DNA of 64,000 nucleotides from Haematococcus lacustris (lineage: Eukaryota > Chlorophyta > Chlorophyceae > Chlamydomonadales > Haematococcaceae): contig JASKMD010000029.1 in assembly GCA_030144725.1 (NCBI GenBank), positions 186,001-250,000 on the forward strand, written 5' to 3'. The notes beneath the pieces are model-generated. The model had not been told where the DNA came from. It made no database searches and saw nothing but the letters and a program-made list of their open reading frames with translations. This document shows positions 35,801-47,800 of the stretch, in pieces. The position numbers were made by a program, and so were the translations under genes. Positions within the stretch are counted from its first letter, which is position 1; every line of letters begins with the position of its first letter.

Positions 35801-38309
35801 GCCCCAGCCCTAGGAGGGCACCGCAGCCCTACCCTCACAACCTGCAAAGCCTGGGCGTACTTGGGTCATGCTCATACTTGGCTCATACTTGGCCACGCTC
35901 CTATGCGGCGTATGACCAATGTGGCTTTGACCAGCCAGTCCTTGACCAGCCAGCCGGCTCATACTCGGATCATGCTCCTACTTGGCTCAACTTTGGCCCT
36001 GCTCAGCCCGAACCAGCCGGCCCTGCACCTGAAGTATTGCGCCACCGTGGTTTTGCTGCCGTCCTTGAGCTCGAACAGGCCCCTGGCAGCTGACTGAGGC
36101 GTGAAACCGCGCACGCGATGCCGCAGCTTGCCGTTGCTGCGATGGTTGACTTGGACCTGAGGTGCGCCATAAACAGCCAGACAAGCCCATTGACAGTAAT
36201 TCCACACAGGTCAACTCGTCGCTCAGTCATTCAATACAGCAGCAGCAGCAGTAGCAGCAGCGGGCTCTGCCAGCTGCCCGGGCGCTCACCGTTATCTTGG
36301 TGCGGCTGCAGGCCTCGTTCAGGCGCTGCACCTCCGGCGCTGTCAGCTCACGAATGTGCAGCGCATTGCGGGGCAGAGCAGGGCCCAGCTCCTGTAGGCC
36401 AGCAGGGCAGTGGTCGTGGCTGAGTTCTAGGCAACCAGCAGGTCAGTCAGGTCAGTCAGGTCAGTCAGGTCAGTCAGGTCAGTCAGGTCAGTCAGGTCAG
36501 TCAGGTCAGTCAGGTCAGTCAGGTCAGTCAGGTCAGTCAGGTCAGTCAGGTCAGTCAGATCAGTCAGATCAGTCAGGGCAGTCAAATCAGTCAGGGCAGT
36601 CAGGGCAGTCAGGCAGCATGCGTAGTATGCGCAGGGGCGTAAGGAGCAGCAGCATGTTCAGGTGATAGTCCCTGCCTCTGCCACTGCCTCAGGCCACTGC
36701 CCCTGCTGCCACAGCTGCTCCTGCCCCTTGCCTAGCCTGCTGCCGCCCCCCTCACCTTCTCCACAAATACCAGCAGGTCCTCCATCACCGGCATGGCAAT
36801 CACCGCGGAGTCCATGCTGACAGTGAGGCCGCACTGGGTGAGGTTGAGGCTCTGGGTGTAGCCATGCCAGGCCTGGCACCATGTAGGGTCAGGACAGGCA
36901 GAGGAGGGAGGGGGAGGGGCTGCTTGTCATAGAAGAAGGAGGGAAGGAGGAAAGGAGGAGAAAGCCAGGGAGGGGGGAGGGGGGAAACAGGGGGAGGGAG
37001 GGAGGGGGAGGGGGCTGCTTGCAGTAGAGGAAAGGATGGGAAGAGAAGAGGAGGAGGATGTCGATGCACATCAGTGTTTTTATTTTCGCGCTATAAATAG
37101 CGTTTGCTAAGAAGTGTCATGTTTTAAGGTCGTTTTGCGCTATGAAATGATCGCTTTGTGAGGTGCACTACCGCGCATTGTGCAAAAAAATGGACCTTTG
37201 ACCTTCGAATTTACGTGTTTTAGCATTAGCTTCGCTGAAGTTTTCACCTGAGCAATGTTTTGAAGTAAGGTCGAGCTATGAATTCAAGGTATGAAACTAT
37301 GCCCTGTCACCTTACAAATCATGCATCAGGGCAACACGAAACAAGAACACTGTTGCACATATGAAAGGTTGGCCAAAACCACAGCACGCATATGCAGGTA
37401 CATACATCAAGTACATACGTTACGCTACATTGTTGGCAGCCATACGTTGACTGTACAATATGAGTACAGCTGTACAATACTGTAGTTTAGAAAATCAGCC
37501 AATGTATGATTTGACTCTTTTGCGAAGTTATTAAATGTGCTTGATGAATTCTCTCTTAATTGTGTTTCATCAAGAGAACGAAACCATCTTTAAAGTTGAC
37601 TTTTGTTACAATTATGGGCAATGTCTGCCTGACCTTTGCTTTGCGGGGCCACCCTGTTGCTGCCATCTGTCCTTACCTCGTAGCCACCCTCTCCGATCTT
37701 GGTGCGCCCTCGTTCCGTGTACAGCCCGCGGCCCACCACCCGGGTCAGGGGGTCACTGGCCGCCCCCTACAACCCGCCGATGGCATTGCAGCAGCACCAG
37801 CCAGCACGTCCTGTCAACTCACTCCACCCACTTCTATGCCTCTGCAAGGAGCTTGCTGGTGCAGCTTGCTGTCACCACCACAAGTCATCAGTCACCAGCA
37901 AGACACCTGGGGCAGTTGCCTGGGCAGCGTGAGGGGTGTGAAACAGGTCCTATCCCGTGTATGGATCAAGCTAGGGCTGGGGCTAGGACTGGGGTGGAGG
38001 TTGTTGCAAGGTAGGTGCGGGACTGAAGGAGTGTGTGCTTGTTCGAGCGTGGGACCGTCACCTAGGGCAGCGTGGGATGTGTGAAACAACTCCTTTCCAG
38101 GGTGTGGGAAACACGCAGAGGGTGTGTGGAGAAGCACCCAGATCCTCAGCTCCCGGAACAAGCTAAGGATCTGGGTGCTGGTGCTGGCTGGGGGTTGTGG
38201 GATGGTTGCAAGTAGGTGGATGGCGGGTGAGGGCTGGAGAATTGTAGGTCACTCATTAGTGCATGGTGCATGCCTGCGGCTTGGGCCAGCATCAGCTACT
38301 TCAGCTTTG

Positions 38310-38343
<34 letters not shown>

Positions 38344-40767
38344 GCAGCACTCTGCTCTGCTCTGCTCTGCACCAGTTGTCAGGTGCAGCTGCTGCTGCCT
38401 CTTCCTGGCTGCCCCTGGCAACACCCTCACCTGCCTCAACGCCACGTCCAGGGCGTGCAGGCTCTCACGTGGCATCTCACTCAGCTGCCCCGCCATGTAG
38501 GCTGCCAGCTGCTCACCCACTGGAAGCTGGTAAGCCGGCTCAATGCGCTTCACTTGAACCTGTGGGGGCCCCAGGCAGCCAGGCGCAACGCAGGAGCCAG
38601 ATTGAGCTGCAGTGTGTACTGTGCCATTGACAACTAAGCCTCCCTCCTTCAACATGCTTTCATACACTATGTGGCGATGGCAGCAGCAACAGCAGCAGCG
38701 GCAGTGAACGCAGCGGCAGCAGCAGCAGCAGCGGCGGCGGCGGCGGCGGCAGTGGGGTAGGGAGCAGCAGGAGATGGTAGCAGCAGGAGAGTAGGTAGCA
38801 GTGGTGTGAATAGCAGCAGGAGATGGGGAAGCACCTGCAATGGCGTAGGGAGCAGCAGCAGCCCCATGTGCAGTACACGGCTCCCTCTGAGTCATCTGCT
38901 GCGTCACAGCCTCACCCTGAACGTGGTGGCCTGGGTGCGGGCAGTGGCGCCCCCCTGCGCCACCACCCCTGGCCCCGCGTCAGGTACATCCACGAACTGC
39001 ACGTACTCTTGCTGCTGGGCCATGTGCCTGGCAAGGAAGTCTTGCTGCAGGAAGAGGATCTTCTGGCCGTCTGCACAATGCAGGAGAGGTAGGTGGGCAG
39101 GGAAGGGTGAGGTGGCAGGCAGGTGGGTAGGGTAGGGTAGGGTGCACAGGCTAGGGCGGACCACGTACCGTAGGCCCAGGAGTTTGGTGGCCATTTGTTG
39201 CTGAGAGCTACAGCCTTCATGACGTCAATGCAGCGGTTGCGGTCCGGCATGGGTGGGGGTCCAGGGGGAGGGGCTGTGCGGCCACCATACTTGTCCTCAG
39301 TATCTACTCAGGCAGCAGCGGAGGGCGGCAGCAGCAGCAGCAGCAACGGCAGCGGCAGCAGCAGGTTTTGCTGAAGCAGCTGTCACTGAAGCATTCATGA
39401 TGCCACTATGAGGCACGCAGCGTGGTGCCAGCAGGTCAGGAGCAAGGGTGAGATTGAGCAGATTGAGAAACTTGCACCCTCACTCCCCTGCGCCCCATCC
39501 TCAACATAAGGGGGAGGAGCTCGCCTGGCACCGCGCGTAGTCTGCCTGCTGCTGTCCTCAGCCCCACCCGGAGCCTCACCTAACTAGAGTCATCTAGGCC
39601 CAGGGGCCCACCTGGATCGCCCCGTGCCCGGCCAGGTGCCCGCTGCTTCTCAATCGCCACGTCAAACTGGTATACAACCTGACTGACAGGCGGGTCCGCA
39701 ATCTGCAGGGGCGGTCCAGGCTTACCTTGCAACCGGGCGCCACCCGCAACATGGTGGCAGAGACCTCTGGCCCCAACCCTCTCCTTGTCTCTGAGATCCC
39801 GTGCGCTTGCATGCCCCATGTGCAGCACCGTGCTCAATGTGCAGCACCTTGCATGCCCCATGTGCAGAACTGTGCTCCATTGCATGCCCCATGTGCACCA
39901 CTGGACCTTGAAGTGGTTGACGTACACATCCACTGGCTGCCCCACGGTGCCGTAGTCAGGCCTGCCGGTCACACCATCTGCCTGTGATGCACATGGTGCA
40001 AGCCAGTTCAAGATGTGAGGCTACAATGCACAGCTGACATAGGAGATTAGGGTGAACAGGTATGGCCGTTATGCATGCTGAACAAAGTTATGCATCCATG
40101 CATCCGGACCACAGCAGCAGTTGGCTGTGGGGTATATGACCCCACTCCTAAGACTTCAGTTGAGGATTGTCCAGCCATAGCCTGGCATAAACCCACACCC
40201 CAGCCCTGCCCAAGCAGCTGTGGATGAGGGACCCAGAGAGCAGCAACACTGCTAGCCACTTACTGTTATGTGCGGCTCCACATTAGTTCGTATCTTCAAG
40301 AACAGGTTTGTCATGGCCTGCTGAACATCGGCCTGGGACACCCTGGCACCTGGCACGCTGCTGCTGCGGCCCCCCCTACCCCCTCCGCCACCTCGGGGGC
40401 CTGCAGCAGGGACAAGTGATGTGGGGGGGATGTGGGGGGCCCGCTGTCGGGGCGCTGAGGCGGAAACCAACTATAGCCCTTCCGTGAAACTGTCCGTGAA
40501 ACACGGCTGCGGATGGCTAGACTGCTTGGAGCGTGGCTGTTAGCAGGCGCCTTAACCCGCGCCGCAGGCACGCACCTTGGCCGTGGCTTGGGCCCGCATA
40601 GGGGTCTTCACTGCGTGCGCGTCCCTGAGAACTGCCTCTGCCATACTGCTCCTGGGAGCGTCCACCTCGACCTGCCAGGGGTGATGCGCGATGGCCCCGT
40701 GCAATCTTTGTTTCAACATCGTTACAACATCGCACTACCCACCTGACTGCGGGCGCTGGTACGACAT
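25593..40767 (-). CDS. AGO: Argonaute (AGO) protein, 29 exons
   Basis: Small-RNA-guided silencing effector. Exons in coding order: 40767-40743, 40671-40576, 40400-40264, 39981-39907, 39702-39612, 39303-39169, 39070-38916, 38559-38431, 37766-37677, 36872-36756, 36391-36290, 36156-36029, 35581-35469, 34793-34546, 33806-33782, 32983-32871, 32494-32430, 31538-31429, 31122-31067, 30568-30509, 30004-29904, 29599-29438, 29079-28942, 28511-28442, 27753-27688, 27091-26944, 26582-26462, 25916-25736, 25598-25593. Phases agree; about 1020 aa. The intron after 28942 is GC-AG, the others GT-AG. Start MSYQRPQSG leads into an RGG-rich N-terminus. Argo[20 protein letters not shown] and [51 protein letters not shown] (about 736-744), [11 protein letters not shown] (about 824-834), [30 protein letters not shown]. 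The catalytic His position reads Ser (KYSVLSDD, about 930). If the last intron is retained, the protein instead ends at a stop at 25676 with about 20 extra residues. Confidence 0.93.
26194..26263. repeat. 10-bp tandem repeat (GTGTGAGACA), 7 copies, AGO intron 27
   Basis: Perfect decamer repeats between exons 26462-26582 and 25736-25916. Confidence 0.9.
26354..26443. repeat. (CCCTGT)n hexamer, about 15 copies, AGO intron 27
   Basis: Perfect hexanucleotide array that ends about 18 bases from the donor of exon 27. The coding-strand reading is (ACAGGG)n. Confidence 0.92.
27937..27960. repeat. Short (TTAGGG)n, AGO intron 24
   Basis: Four perfect GGTTAG units between exons 28442-28511 and 27688-27753. 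Confidence 0.85.
28265..28330. repeat. 11-bp tandem repeat (TTTGGCTATCC), about 6 copies, AGO intron 24
   Basis: Nearly perfect undecamer array; one unit has an A substitution (CCATTGG). Confidence 0.88.
31741..31960. other. AT-rich island in AGO intron 17
   Basis: Sequence with poly-A runs (GCCAAAAAACATTTTG, ACGCAAAAAAG, ACGCAAAAAAAATC) and AT content far above its surroundings. No frame looks coding. It could be an inserted organellar, viral or mobile fragment; I cannot assign it. Confidence 0.55.
32246..32383. repeat. Interstitial (TTAGGG)n, about 23 copies, AGO intron 17
   Basis: Almost perfect TTAGGG array with one TCAGGG unit, on the plus strand, so antisense to the AGO transcript (CCCTAA in pre-mRNA). 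It starts 47 bases downstream of the exon 17 donor. Flanking unique exons on both sides exclude a chromosome end. Confidence 0.95.
32800..32854. repeat. (CAG)n/(CGG CAG)n tract, AGO intron 16
   Basis: Triplet repeat immediately downstream of the exon 16 donor; (CTG)n on the coding strand. Confidence 0.85.
33277..33674. repeat. (CCCG)n tetranucleotide array, about 94 copies, then (CCTG)n, AGO intron 15
   Basis: About 375 bp of perfect CCCG repeat followed by five CCTG units. In the AGO pre-mRNA the sense reading is (CGGG)n, a very strong potential G-quadruplex former, placed between the 25-nt exon 15 (33782-33806) and exon 16 (32871-32983). Confidence 0.95.
35020..35100. repeat. (CCCCG)n pentanucleotide array, about 16 copies, AGO intron 13
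   Basis: Perfect CCCCG units; the sense transcript reads (CGGGG)n, again G-quadruplex-prone. Confidence 0.92.
36441..36614. repeat. 9-bp tandem repeat (GGTCAGTCA), about 19 copies, AGO intron 10
   Basis: Perfect nonamers to about 36557, then degenerate units (AGATCAGTC, GGGCAGTCA). Each unit contains GTCAGTCA, which on the coding strand reads TGACTGAC. Confidence 0.92.
37070..37620. other. AT-rich island in AGO intron 9
   Basis: About 550 bp with markedly lower GC than its surroundings, including GCGCTATAAATAGCG, TGCAAAAAAATGG and a cluster of GTACA and TACAT motifs near 37395-37480. No open frame of note. Its composition differs sharply from adjacent introns and exons, which suggests insertion of foreign or organellar DNA or a distinct regulatory or ncRNA segment. 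Confidence 0.5.
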
Positions 40768-41794
40768 CGTGACCGCGACTTCACGCAACACGAATGCAAA
40801 TCCTCGAGTAGCAGCACATGCTCGCAGACATTACATGTGCCTCGGCGCAACTCGTTCCAGCAGGAACCGCCGCGCACTCACCCTACACCCCCGTCCTCTC
40901 TTCCTCCATCTCAACACCGCTGTTTCAGCACGCAAAGCGTCCCCTATCAGCCCCTGTCCCTTAACCTGTCCTAGGCCAGAGAGTCTAGCTGGGACAGATT
41001 GCCTCAACCGGTAGGCATGGCAGCAGGCTGAGCTTTCGTTTTATCTGGTACTGGTTTGGCCAGCTGGGCACAGCTGCCTAAAGAGTTACTGCAATGGCAC
41101 CTCACTGCGGCCGCCCTGCCTGGTGCACACACCCAAGCGTTCCACCTCTCAATTGTTCCTCATCCTGCCAACCCGAACAGCTAGTCGTCAAGAGGTAGGG
41201 GATCATCCCGTACTGCTGCGTGACGCTGCTGCTCCACATGCAACCCCAGGTACACGTGAATAACAGGGAGAATAGCCATGCATGCATGTATGCACGCATG
41301 CGCAGGCAGTGGTACTCAAAGCGAGCACGGCATTACGTCATGGACCCAGCCATGCACCTTGCAAGTTGCAACACATGAGCTCAATGCGCTGTTCCCCACA
41401 CGTGTTGGGCAGCACCCTGCAGCCCAAACTGCAACCCACCATTCCCTGTAGAACTCACCACCAGCAGGAGCGACATCTATGACTCTACTAGGTTGATGGC
41501 CTCAGCAATGGTGGCTAAGCTGAGCTGCAGGCAAACGAAACTCATTCGACAAGGAACAACATGTTTGACTGTGGGTAATCTCACTGAGCTGCTCCAATCA
41601 AATGGAAGCATCCACGGTCGCACCCTTGATGAGCAGCAGGCTGGGCTGCCTGACTGGATCGGCTGGCCGGGTCGACTAGCTGGAGTGTCCCAACGAACTG
41701 ATTCGCCTGGCTGAGCTAGGTTGAGCTTGCTTGCCCTGCTGGGATTCTCTGGTTTGGCTTTGGTCTGGGATGGCTCTGCTAGCAAACCTGATGT
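40768..41794. other. Intergenic region between TOP1 and AGO
   Basis: About 1.1 kb separating the AGO start from the TOP1 stop. It should hold the AGO promoter; I see no convincing TATA box. It contains copy 2 of a dispersed repeat at 41533-41637. Confidence 0.5.
41533..41637 (+). repeat. Dispersed repeat family, copy 2
   Basis: Contains AACTCATTCGACAAGGAACA and GTCGCACCCTTGATGA; homologous to 25001-25146 and 51329-51467. Confidence 0.75.
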
Positions 41795-41798
41795 TACA
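41794..41798 (-). terminator. Candidate TGTAA polyadenylation signal of TOP1
   Basis: The minus strand reads TGTAA about 54 bases downstream of the TOP1 stop codon. UGUAA is the usual polyadenylation signal in chlamydomonadalean algae. A 5-mer is weak evidence alone. Confidence 0.4.
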
Positions 41799-41851
41799 GG
41801 CTTTGCTGGTCTGTGCAGTACAGGCCCGCGTTCAGGCATTAGGGCCTTGCG

Positions 41852-44800
41852 TCAGAACCTGTAGCTGGGCTCCACCTCCATGGCCCAGGAGAACTTGCCC
41901 AGTAACGACTTGTTGAACACCTTCTCAATGGGCACCTGGCAGGCAGGCAGACGAGGAACGGGGCATGCGCAAGCAGGCAACAGATGCAGGTGCATGCGCA
42001 GGACGCTCTGACATCATGGTGCAGTTCACCATGCAGCGCAACAATGCACAACACGTCTCCAAGCCAATGCAGCCACATGTCACTTTTGCTACGAAAACTG
42101 CTGATGGGCAAGGCCGAGCAGCTGTGCCAGGCTGGCAGTCATAGCAATGTGACACCATCATTGTTGACAGACTGACGCCTGATGCGGACAAAGCAGGCTG
42201 ACCCAGCTCAGTGGTTGGGCCATGTCACATGTGCAGTAAAGAGTACCTGAAGCACCATCCCTGTTCAGGGCACTATGACCCTGACACCCAGGTCTGTGTC
42301 CTAGTTGTGTCATGGGTGGCAGGTGCTTGACTGGCCCTGCACTGCTAGCCGCACCTCATTGCGCTTGCACCAGGCCACGGTGATGCGGGGGTCCATGTAG
42401 TTGATCTTACTAGTGCCCAGTGCCACGGTTTTCAAGTCCTGCACCGCACCACATGGCCGTGGCCCATGGGGAGGGGAGTGCACACACATGGGACCAGGAG
42501 TACACAGCAGCAGGTCCTAGCCAAGGCGCATGCTGAACGCCCAATGCCTGGCTGCCTGGTGGCTGTAGTTGTGCTGACCGGGCATCCTGCCAATTGGCCA
42601 CTGCATCACTCACCTCCTTGACGCGAGCCTGCAGCTGCGCCTTTGCCAGCTGCGCCTTCTTCTTCTCGATCTTTGACTTCACTCTGGACAAGCACCCAGC
42701 CACAGTGCATGAGCTGGTCACCCTGATCACATAGCCACAAGTGCTTCAGGCAAAGGGAGGCTGCTGCGAGGCCATACTCCACCAGCTAAACATTCCACGC
42801 CACAAAGTTCGGCCCACTGGCAAAGCAAGGCTAGATCATCACATGCAAGGCGCATCAGGACATCCGCCAGCCAGCCATAAACCCAGCCAGCCTTGTGAGC
42901 TTCTGCTCATTGGCGAGGCAAAGGTGGATTGATTGCAAGCAGGGCTAGGACCCTCCCACACCCTGAAACAATGCAAGGTGCAGGGGTCAGACGCCTGGGG
43001 CCAACTGGAAGCCAGGCTGGGACCTACGATGTGGTGTCGCCACCTTTCCCGATGGCCTTCAGCTCGTCCTCCAGAGCTTGGAGCTCTGTCGTCAACTCCG
43101 TCAGCTTGGCGTTCAGCTTCTCCATCTGCATTGCATCAACACCAGTAGCTGGATAGTGGTGGCTGACAGTAGCAGGAGCAGCTGTCAGGAAGTTGCGGCT
43201 ACTGCACACCAGCTGTGTTACTGGCAATCTGGCCATGCACCGCCATTGCATGGAGGCAGGGAGCATGGTGCGGGTGGTGAGCTGTTCTAGAAACAGGCCG
43301 CATTTGCTATGGTGGGCCAGGCTGTTCCCATACCCAGCAGTGCTATGGTGGGCCAGGCTGTTCCCATACAGCCTCTAGGTGCGCAGCAGCACCCAGTGAC
43401 TTGCGTCAAGCACGCGTAATCCGGGTCAGTAAAGTGACAGTCAGGTTCAGTGGGAAGCAGATCAGCAGCAGCAGCAGTAGCAGCAGCAGCATCACAGCAC
43501 TGCTGCTCAAGCCAGGCTACAGGACGAGGTAATAGCACCAGCAGTGGGAGGCGGCCCTCCCCCTACCCCTGTTCCCCTATACACCCTGCACCCCACCCCA
43601 CTGCATCCTGCCCTGCCCTGGCCGCCCTGCCAGCGGCCCACCTGGTCGACCTGCTCTGGTTGCCCTGCCCTGGTTGCCTACCTGGTTGCCGTGCGCTTTT
43701 GACTCAGAGCGCTGGTGATTACACAAGATGGCCACCTCCTTGTTGGCCTTGTCGTAGTCTGCCTTCTTCTCGTCCACTCCAATGCTGGTGCTGCTGGCTT
43801 CCAACTCATGCAGCAAGCGGTCCAGCACAATGGAGGCGTTGTAGGTACGGAACACCTGAGGACAGCACACTGCCTGGACTGACCGCATGGCAATGCGGCA
43901 CAAGCGCCTGTGTCAGCGGCAGCGGTAGCCACGGTCACTTGCACACTGCCACATCCTGTTCTTGGACCCTACTTTACACGGAGGGTAGGGGGCATGTGAT
44001 ATGGCGGTTTGTTTCAGTAGGGAGGGAAGGGCCAGACACCTTGACACTGAGGCCAGGCATGATCTCCTTAAGCTTCTTGTTTAGGTCCTGGGCGTCAAAT
44101 GTGTCTGCAAGTGCCCATACACAGGCAGGCAGACAGGCAGGCGGGCAATATAGGCCTGGCAACTTGTTCCAGGCAGACAGGCAGGCAGGCAGACAGGCAG
44201 GCACAGCTGTCACCAGCTGGATGGGAGACAGCACGCAAAGGCGCAAGCCAGGTGCAGAGCTAGAGTGCTTGCAACTATCAGGGCGGAAGCGATGAGGCAG
44301 GGTATGCAGCAGGTTTGTAAATGTCTGTGTGGCCGTAGCTGCTGCAGCTGTATGGCTGCTCGGCCCTGCGCCTGTGCGTCATCCCACTCAACATGTGTAC
44401 TTACTGCTTACTGTGCAGGACGCGGCCACCTTCCAGTGTGCCCAGGACCCCCATGCCTCAGCTGCTGGGACAGCCAGGCTCTGGCCCTGCTGGCCATCTA
44501 CCCTCCCGCCTGCCCCTGCCAGCCTGCCACCTACCAAACAGCTGGTCTGTGGGCACCTTCTTCTTGCCAAAGCCGTCCAGGCGGCGGAATTTCTCCACAT
44601 TGGAGTATACGCGCACGTCAACCTCCACGCTGTTCTCGTACCGAATGCTGTCCTTACCCAGGAAGTCGAACCGGATGGTACAGGGTGGCAGGCACTCCAC
44701 GTTCTCCACCTGCATGCCACCGCAGGCAGCCACTGACCAGCAGCACACAGCATGCCTCACTGGCTTGAACAAGATCACTGCATTCACCAGGCCAGAGCCA

Positions 44801-47800
44801 AGCAGCGGACCATAGCACCTGCCGCATGGTGCACAAGAGTAGGCAGAACCGTTCTATGCTGCATGACTGCTCTGCAGCAAGGCTGATACTGCGTACATGA
44901 TGCGGGCGCTGCTGATACCTTTCCTGACAAGGCACCAGGCCTGCAGAGCTGATGTTTAGCCCACAGACCATGGTTCTGTGGCAGACCTGGCTGGCGACGG
45001 GATGCCAAGAGGGCGCTGGTAGCCACGACAGGAAGGCCAGGCAACACTGGCTTGGGCAGACCGAAGGTGGGTTGGCAGGAAGGCAGGGCTGGGGGCCCGA
45101 CCCAGGGAGAGGGGCCACCTGGCTGCGCAGTGCCTCACCTTGAGAGTGCAGCAGCCCACTGTGTCTGCCTCGTCCTCGTCCTTCTCATGCCCAGCTCTCA
45201 GCGCCAGCTTGTCAATGAAGTACAGGGCCACTGCCATCTGGGCAGAGCAGCACACAGCAAGGCACAGCAAGCAGGGGCATATGGAGGAGGCGTAGGAGCA
45301 GGTTGGCATTCATGGCCTCAAGCCCTGCAGATGCACCACGCATAGACCCAAAGAGTAAACCACACACACTATCTGTCATCAGTGCCAGTCATGCCAGCAG
45401 TGCAAGGCACCATAATAGAACACCTGGCCATGGCCCTAGCCTCCCTTCAACCCTGCTTTCCTCCCTTACCCCTTGCTCCCCTAACCTTTCAAAAACGCCA
45501 TCTCCATCGCTACATATGCCATTGCACTGGTGGACCCCCTCCATGGCCTCACGGAAGCCCTTGTCCACGCCTGCTTGCTGTTGTGCTGCCTCTTTCCGCA
45601 CCCTTCCCTGTGCCCCTGCTCCTGCTCCTATGGCTGCAGTTCATGGTGTGCATTGCCAAGAGAAGAACAATGAAGGGCCAGCAGGCTGTAGCTGTTGTGG
45701 AGTTTCTGTTGACTGGCCAGTAAGCTGCTTCCTAGTGTACTCTGCCGCTCTTCTGCCTAACCTCTGCCGCTCACCTGCCTAACCCCTGCCGCTCACCTGC
45801 CGCTTCTGGTCCTCCTTGCTGCCCAGGTCTGACTCGTAGTTGCGCCGCACCTCATGGATGATCTCCTTGAGGGCGCGGGCCTGGGTGGGCGGGCAGCAGC
45901 GCAGCCAGCTGGCAAAGAATCAGCCTGACGGAGGTCAATGGTCATGGTCAGGTAACAACAGCCGCCATCTGCCTAGGAGAGCCCAAGGCCTGAAGGTTAC
46001 CCAAAGTGAAAGCAACTCTTTACTGCTACGACACTATAAAAGAAACCCAGTTGCCATTTCCTTCGTGAGGACAGCATTAGATGGATTGCCAGCCATGTCT
46101 GGGGTTGTCTGCGGAAACACAGGCAGACACTGTGCCTGGTTATCACTCGGCAGCCACACCGCTCACGATTGCCTCCTGAACCTTGTGTTCAATCCAGGAT
46201 GGCCATGTGTTGCCCACACATGGGTGATGCTTGCAACATCGAGTTGTGCAGCGAACCCAATGGCCACTAGCCTTCATGACGCATGCACCGGCCCCATGCA
46301 TTGGCCGCTGGGTGGAGTGCAGAGCTGCCCACCCACCTTTTCGTACTTTGCAAGGTCACTGTCTGCCTTGAAGGTGGAGGTGGCGCCCAGGAACACGTAC
46401 TTGAAGTCCTTGTTGCTGATGGTGTCCTTCCAATAGGCCAGCCAGGTCACGCTGTGGTCGTGCTTCACCTGCACACCATCACACATGACACCATGCGGCC
46501 ATTGCTGCCTGTGCTGCTGCTGCTGCTGACACCCCGGATACTGCCACTGCTGTAACAATGATGAGTCCTCCTCTGACTCAGCTGCCTGCCTATCACGCCC
46601 CTGCCTAGCCAGTCCTGACATTTCATTTTACCCACATGGCCTACCCAAGTGTCTTCCTCCTTTGCCTGTCCTGCTTACTCCCTCGCCATCCTTCCTCCCC
46701 CATCCCCTTACCCCCTCGCTCTCCTCATTCCCGTGCCCTCGTTGCAGTCCACATGCCCAGCCCAGCCTGCCTGCCTACTCTAGCTCGCCTGGTCATGACT
46801 CAGCCTCTCCTCATCTCCTCCCTCACAGCCCGCCTGCCTGCCTCAGCCTGCCCAGCGACCAGCCGCCCCACCTCCTTCCACTGCTGACCCGGGTAAGGGT
46901 GCTCTGGCAACGGCTCGCCCTCCCCAATGTTGATGGTGATGTCGCGCGGGTAGATGCGCTTCTTGATCATGCCCATCTTGGGGTGCTCGCCGCGGCCGCG
47001 GAAAAGGCCAGGGGGCTCGACCCTAAAGTTGCCCACCTGCAGCGCCACACGCCAGGGCTGAAGGCGCTGGCTCACTGGGGCTGTCAAGCACACAGCCTGG
47101 GCTGGGCTCAGTGCCTTGTGCTGGCTGGCAATGAAGGTCCTGTCCCTGCACTCCACCGACCCTGGCTGCATGCCTGCAGCATTTGCAAGCATATCCTTGC
47201 CCCTACCAGGGGCTGGTCTGGCTGAGAGGGCAATGCGACTGCTGCTGACAAACTGTGTGAGCTGACTGACTCTTGAAAGCCCATGCTGTAGCAGATTGCC
47301 ACAAGGAGAACAACGGGAGGGCCAAAAGAGCTGCCAGAGGGGTGCAGAGATGATCTGGCTGGCTGGTGGAGGTGACGAGGGCTGACTGGCCGCATGCTGG
47401 CAGCCAGGGCTGTCGGGCACGCACCGGCTCAACCCGCCCATCCACCAGTGCTGTCTTGTACTTGCCCTCTGCCAGCTCTCGCTCCTTCTTTAGCTTTTCT
47501 TTCTCCTGCCACAGGCAAGGCGTAGTGCAGGTGTCACACAAGCTTGGCAGACTATGAAGAGCTGCATCAATTGCCTACTTGCTGGGAGCAAGAAGACAAG
47601 TGTGCCCTGCTTGTTTGCACACCGTATTGGAGCAACACGGGTGGCATGTGTTGTGTAGTGAGGGTAGATGGTGGTGATGTTGTGAACATGGTCACTGCTG
47701 ATGACGACAAGAGCACGCCTGGGGCTCACCTCCTGCCTGTGTTGCCTTGGCTGCATCTGCTACAAACACTGGGCTTGCTGGAGCTATGCAGCTGAGGAGC

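Noticed and set aside
36441..36614. CRISPR-like array
   Set aside because: The 9-bp units have no spacers; it is a simple tandem repeat in an intron.
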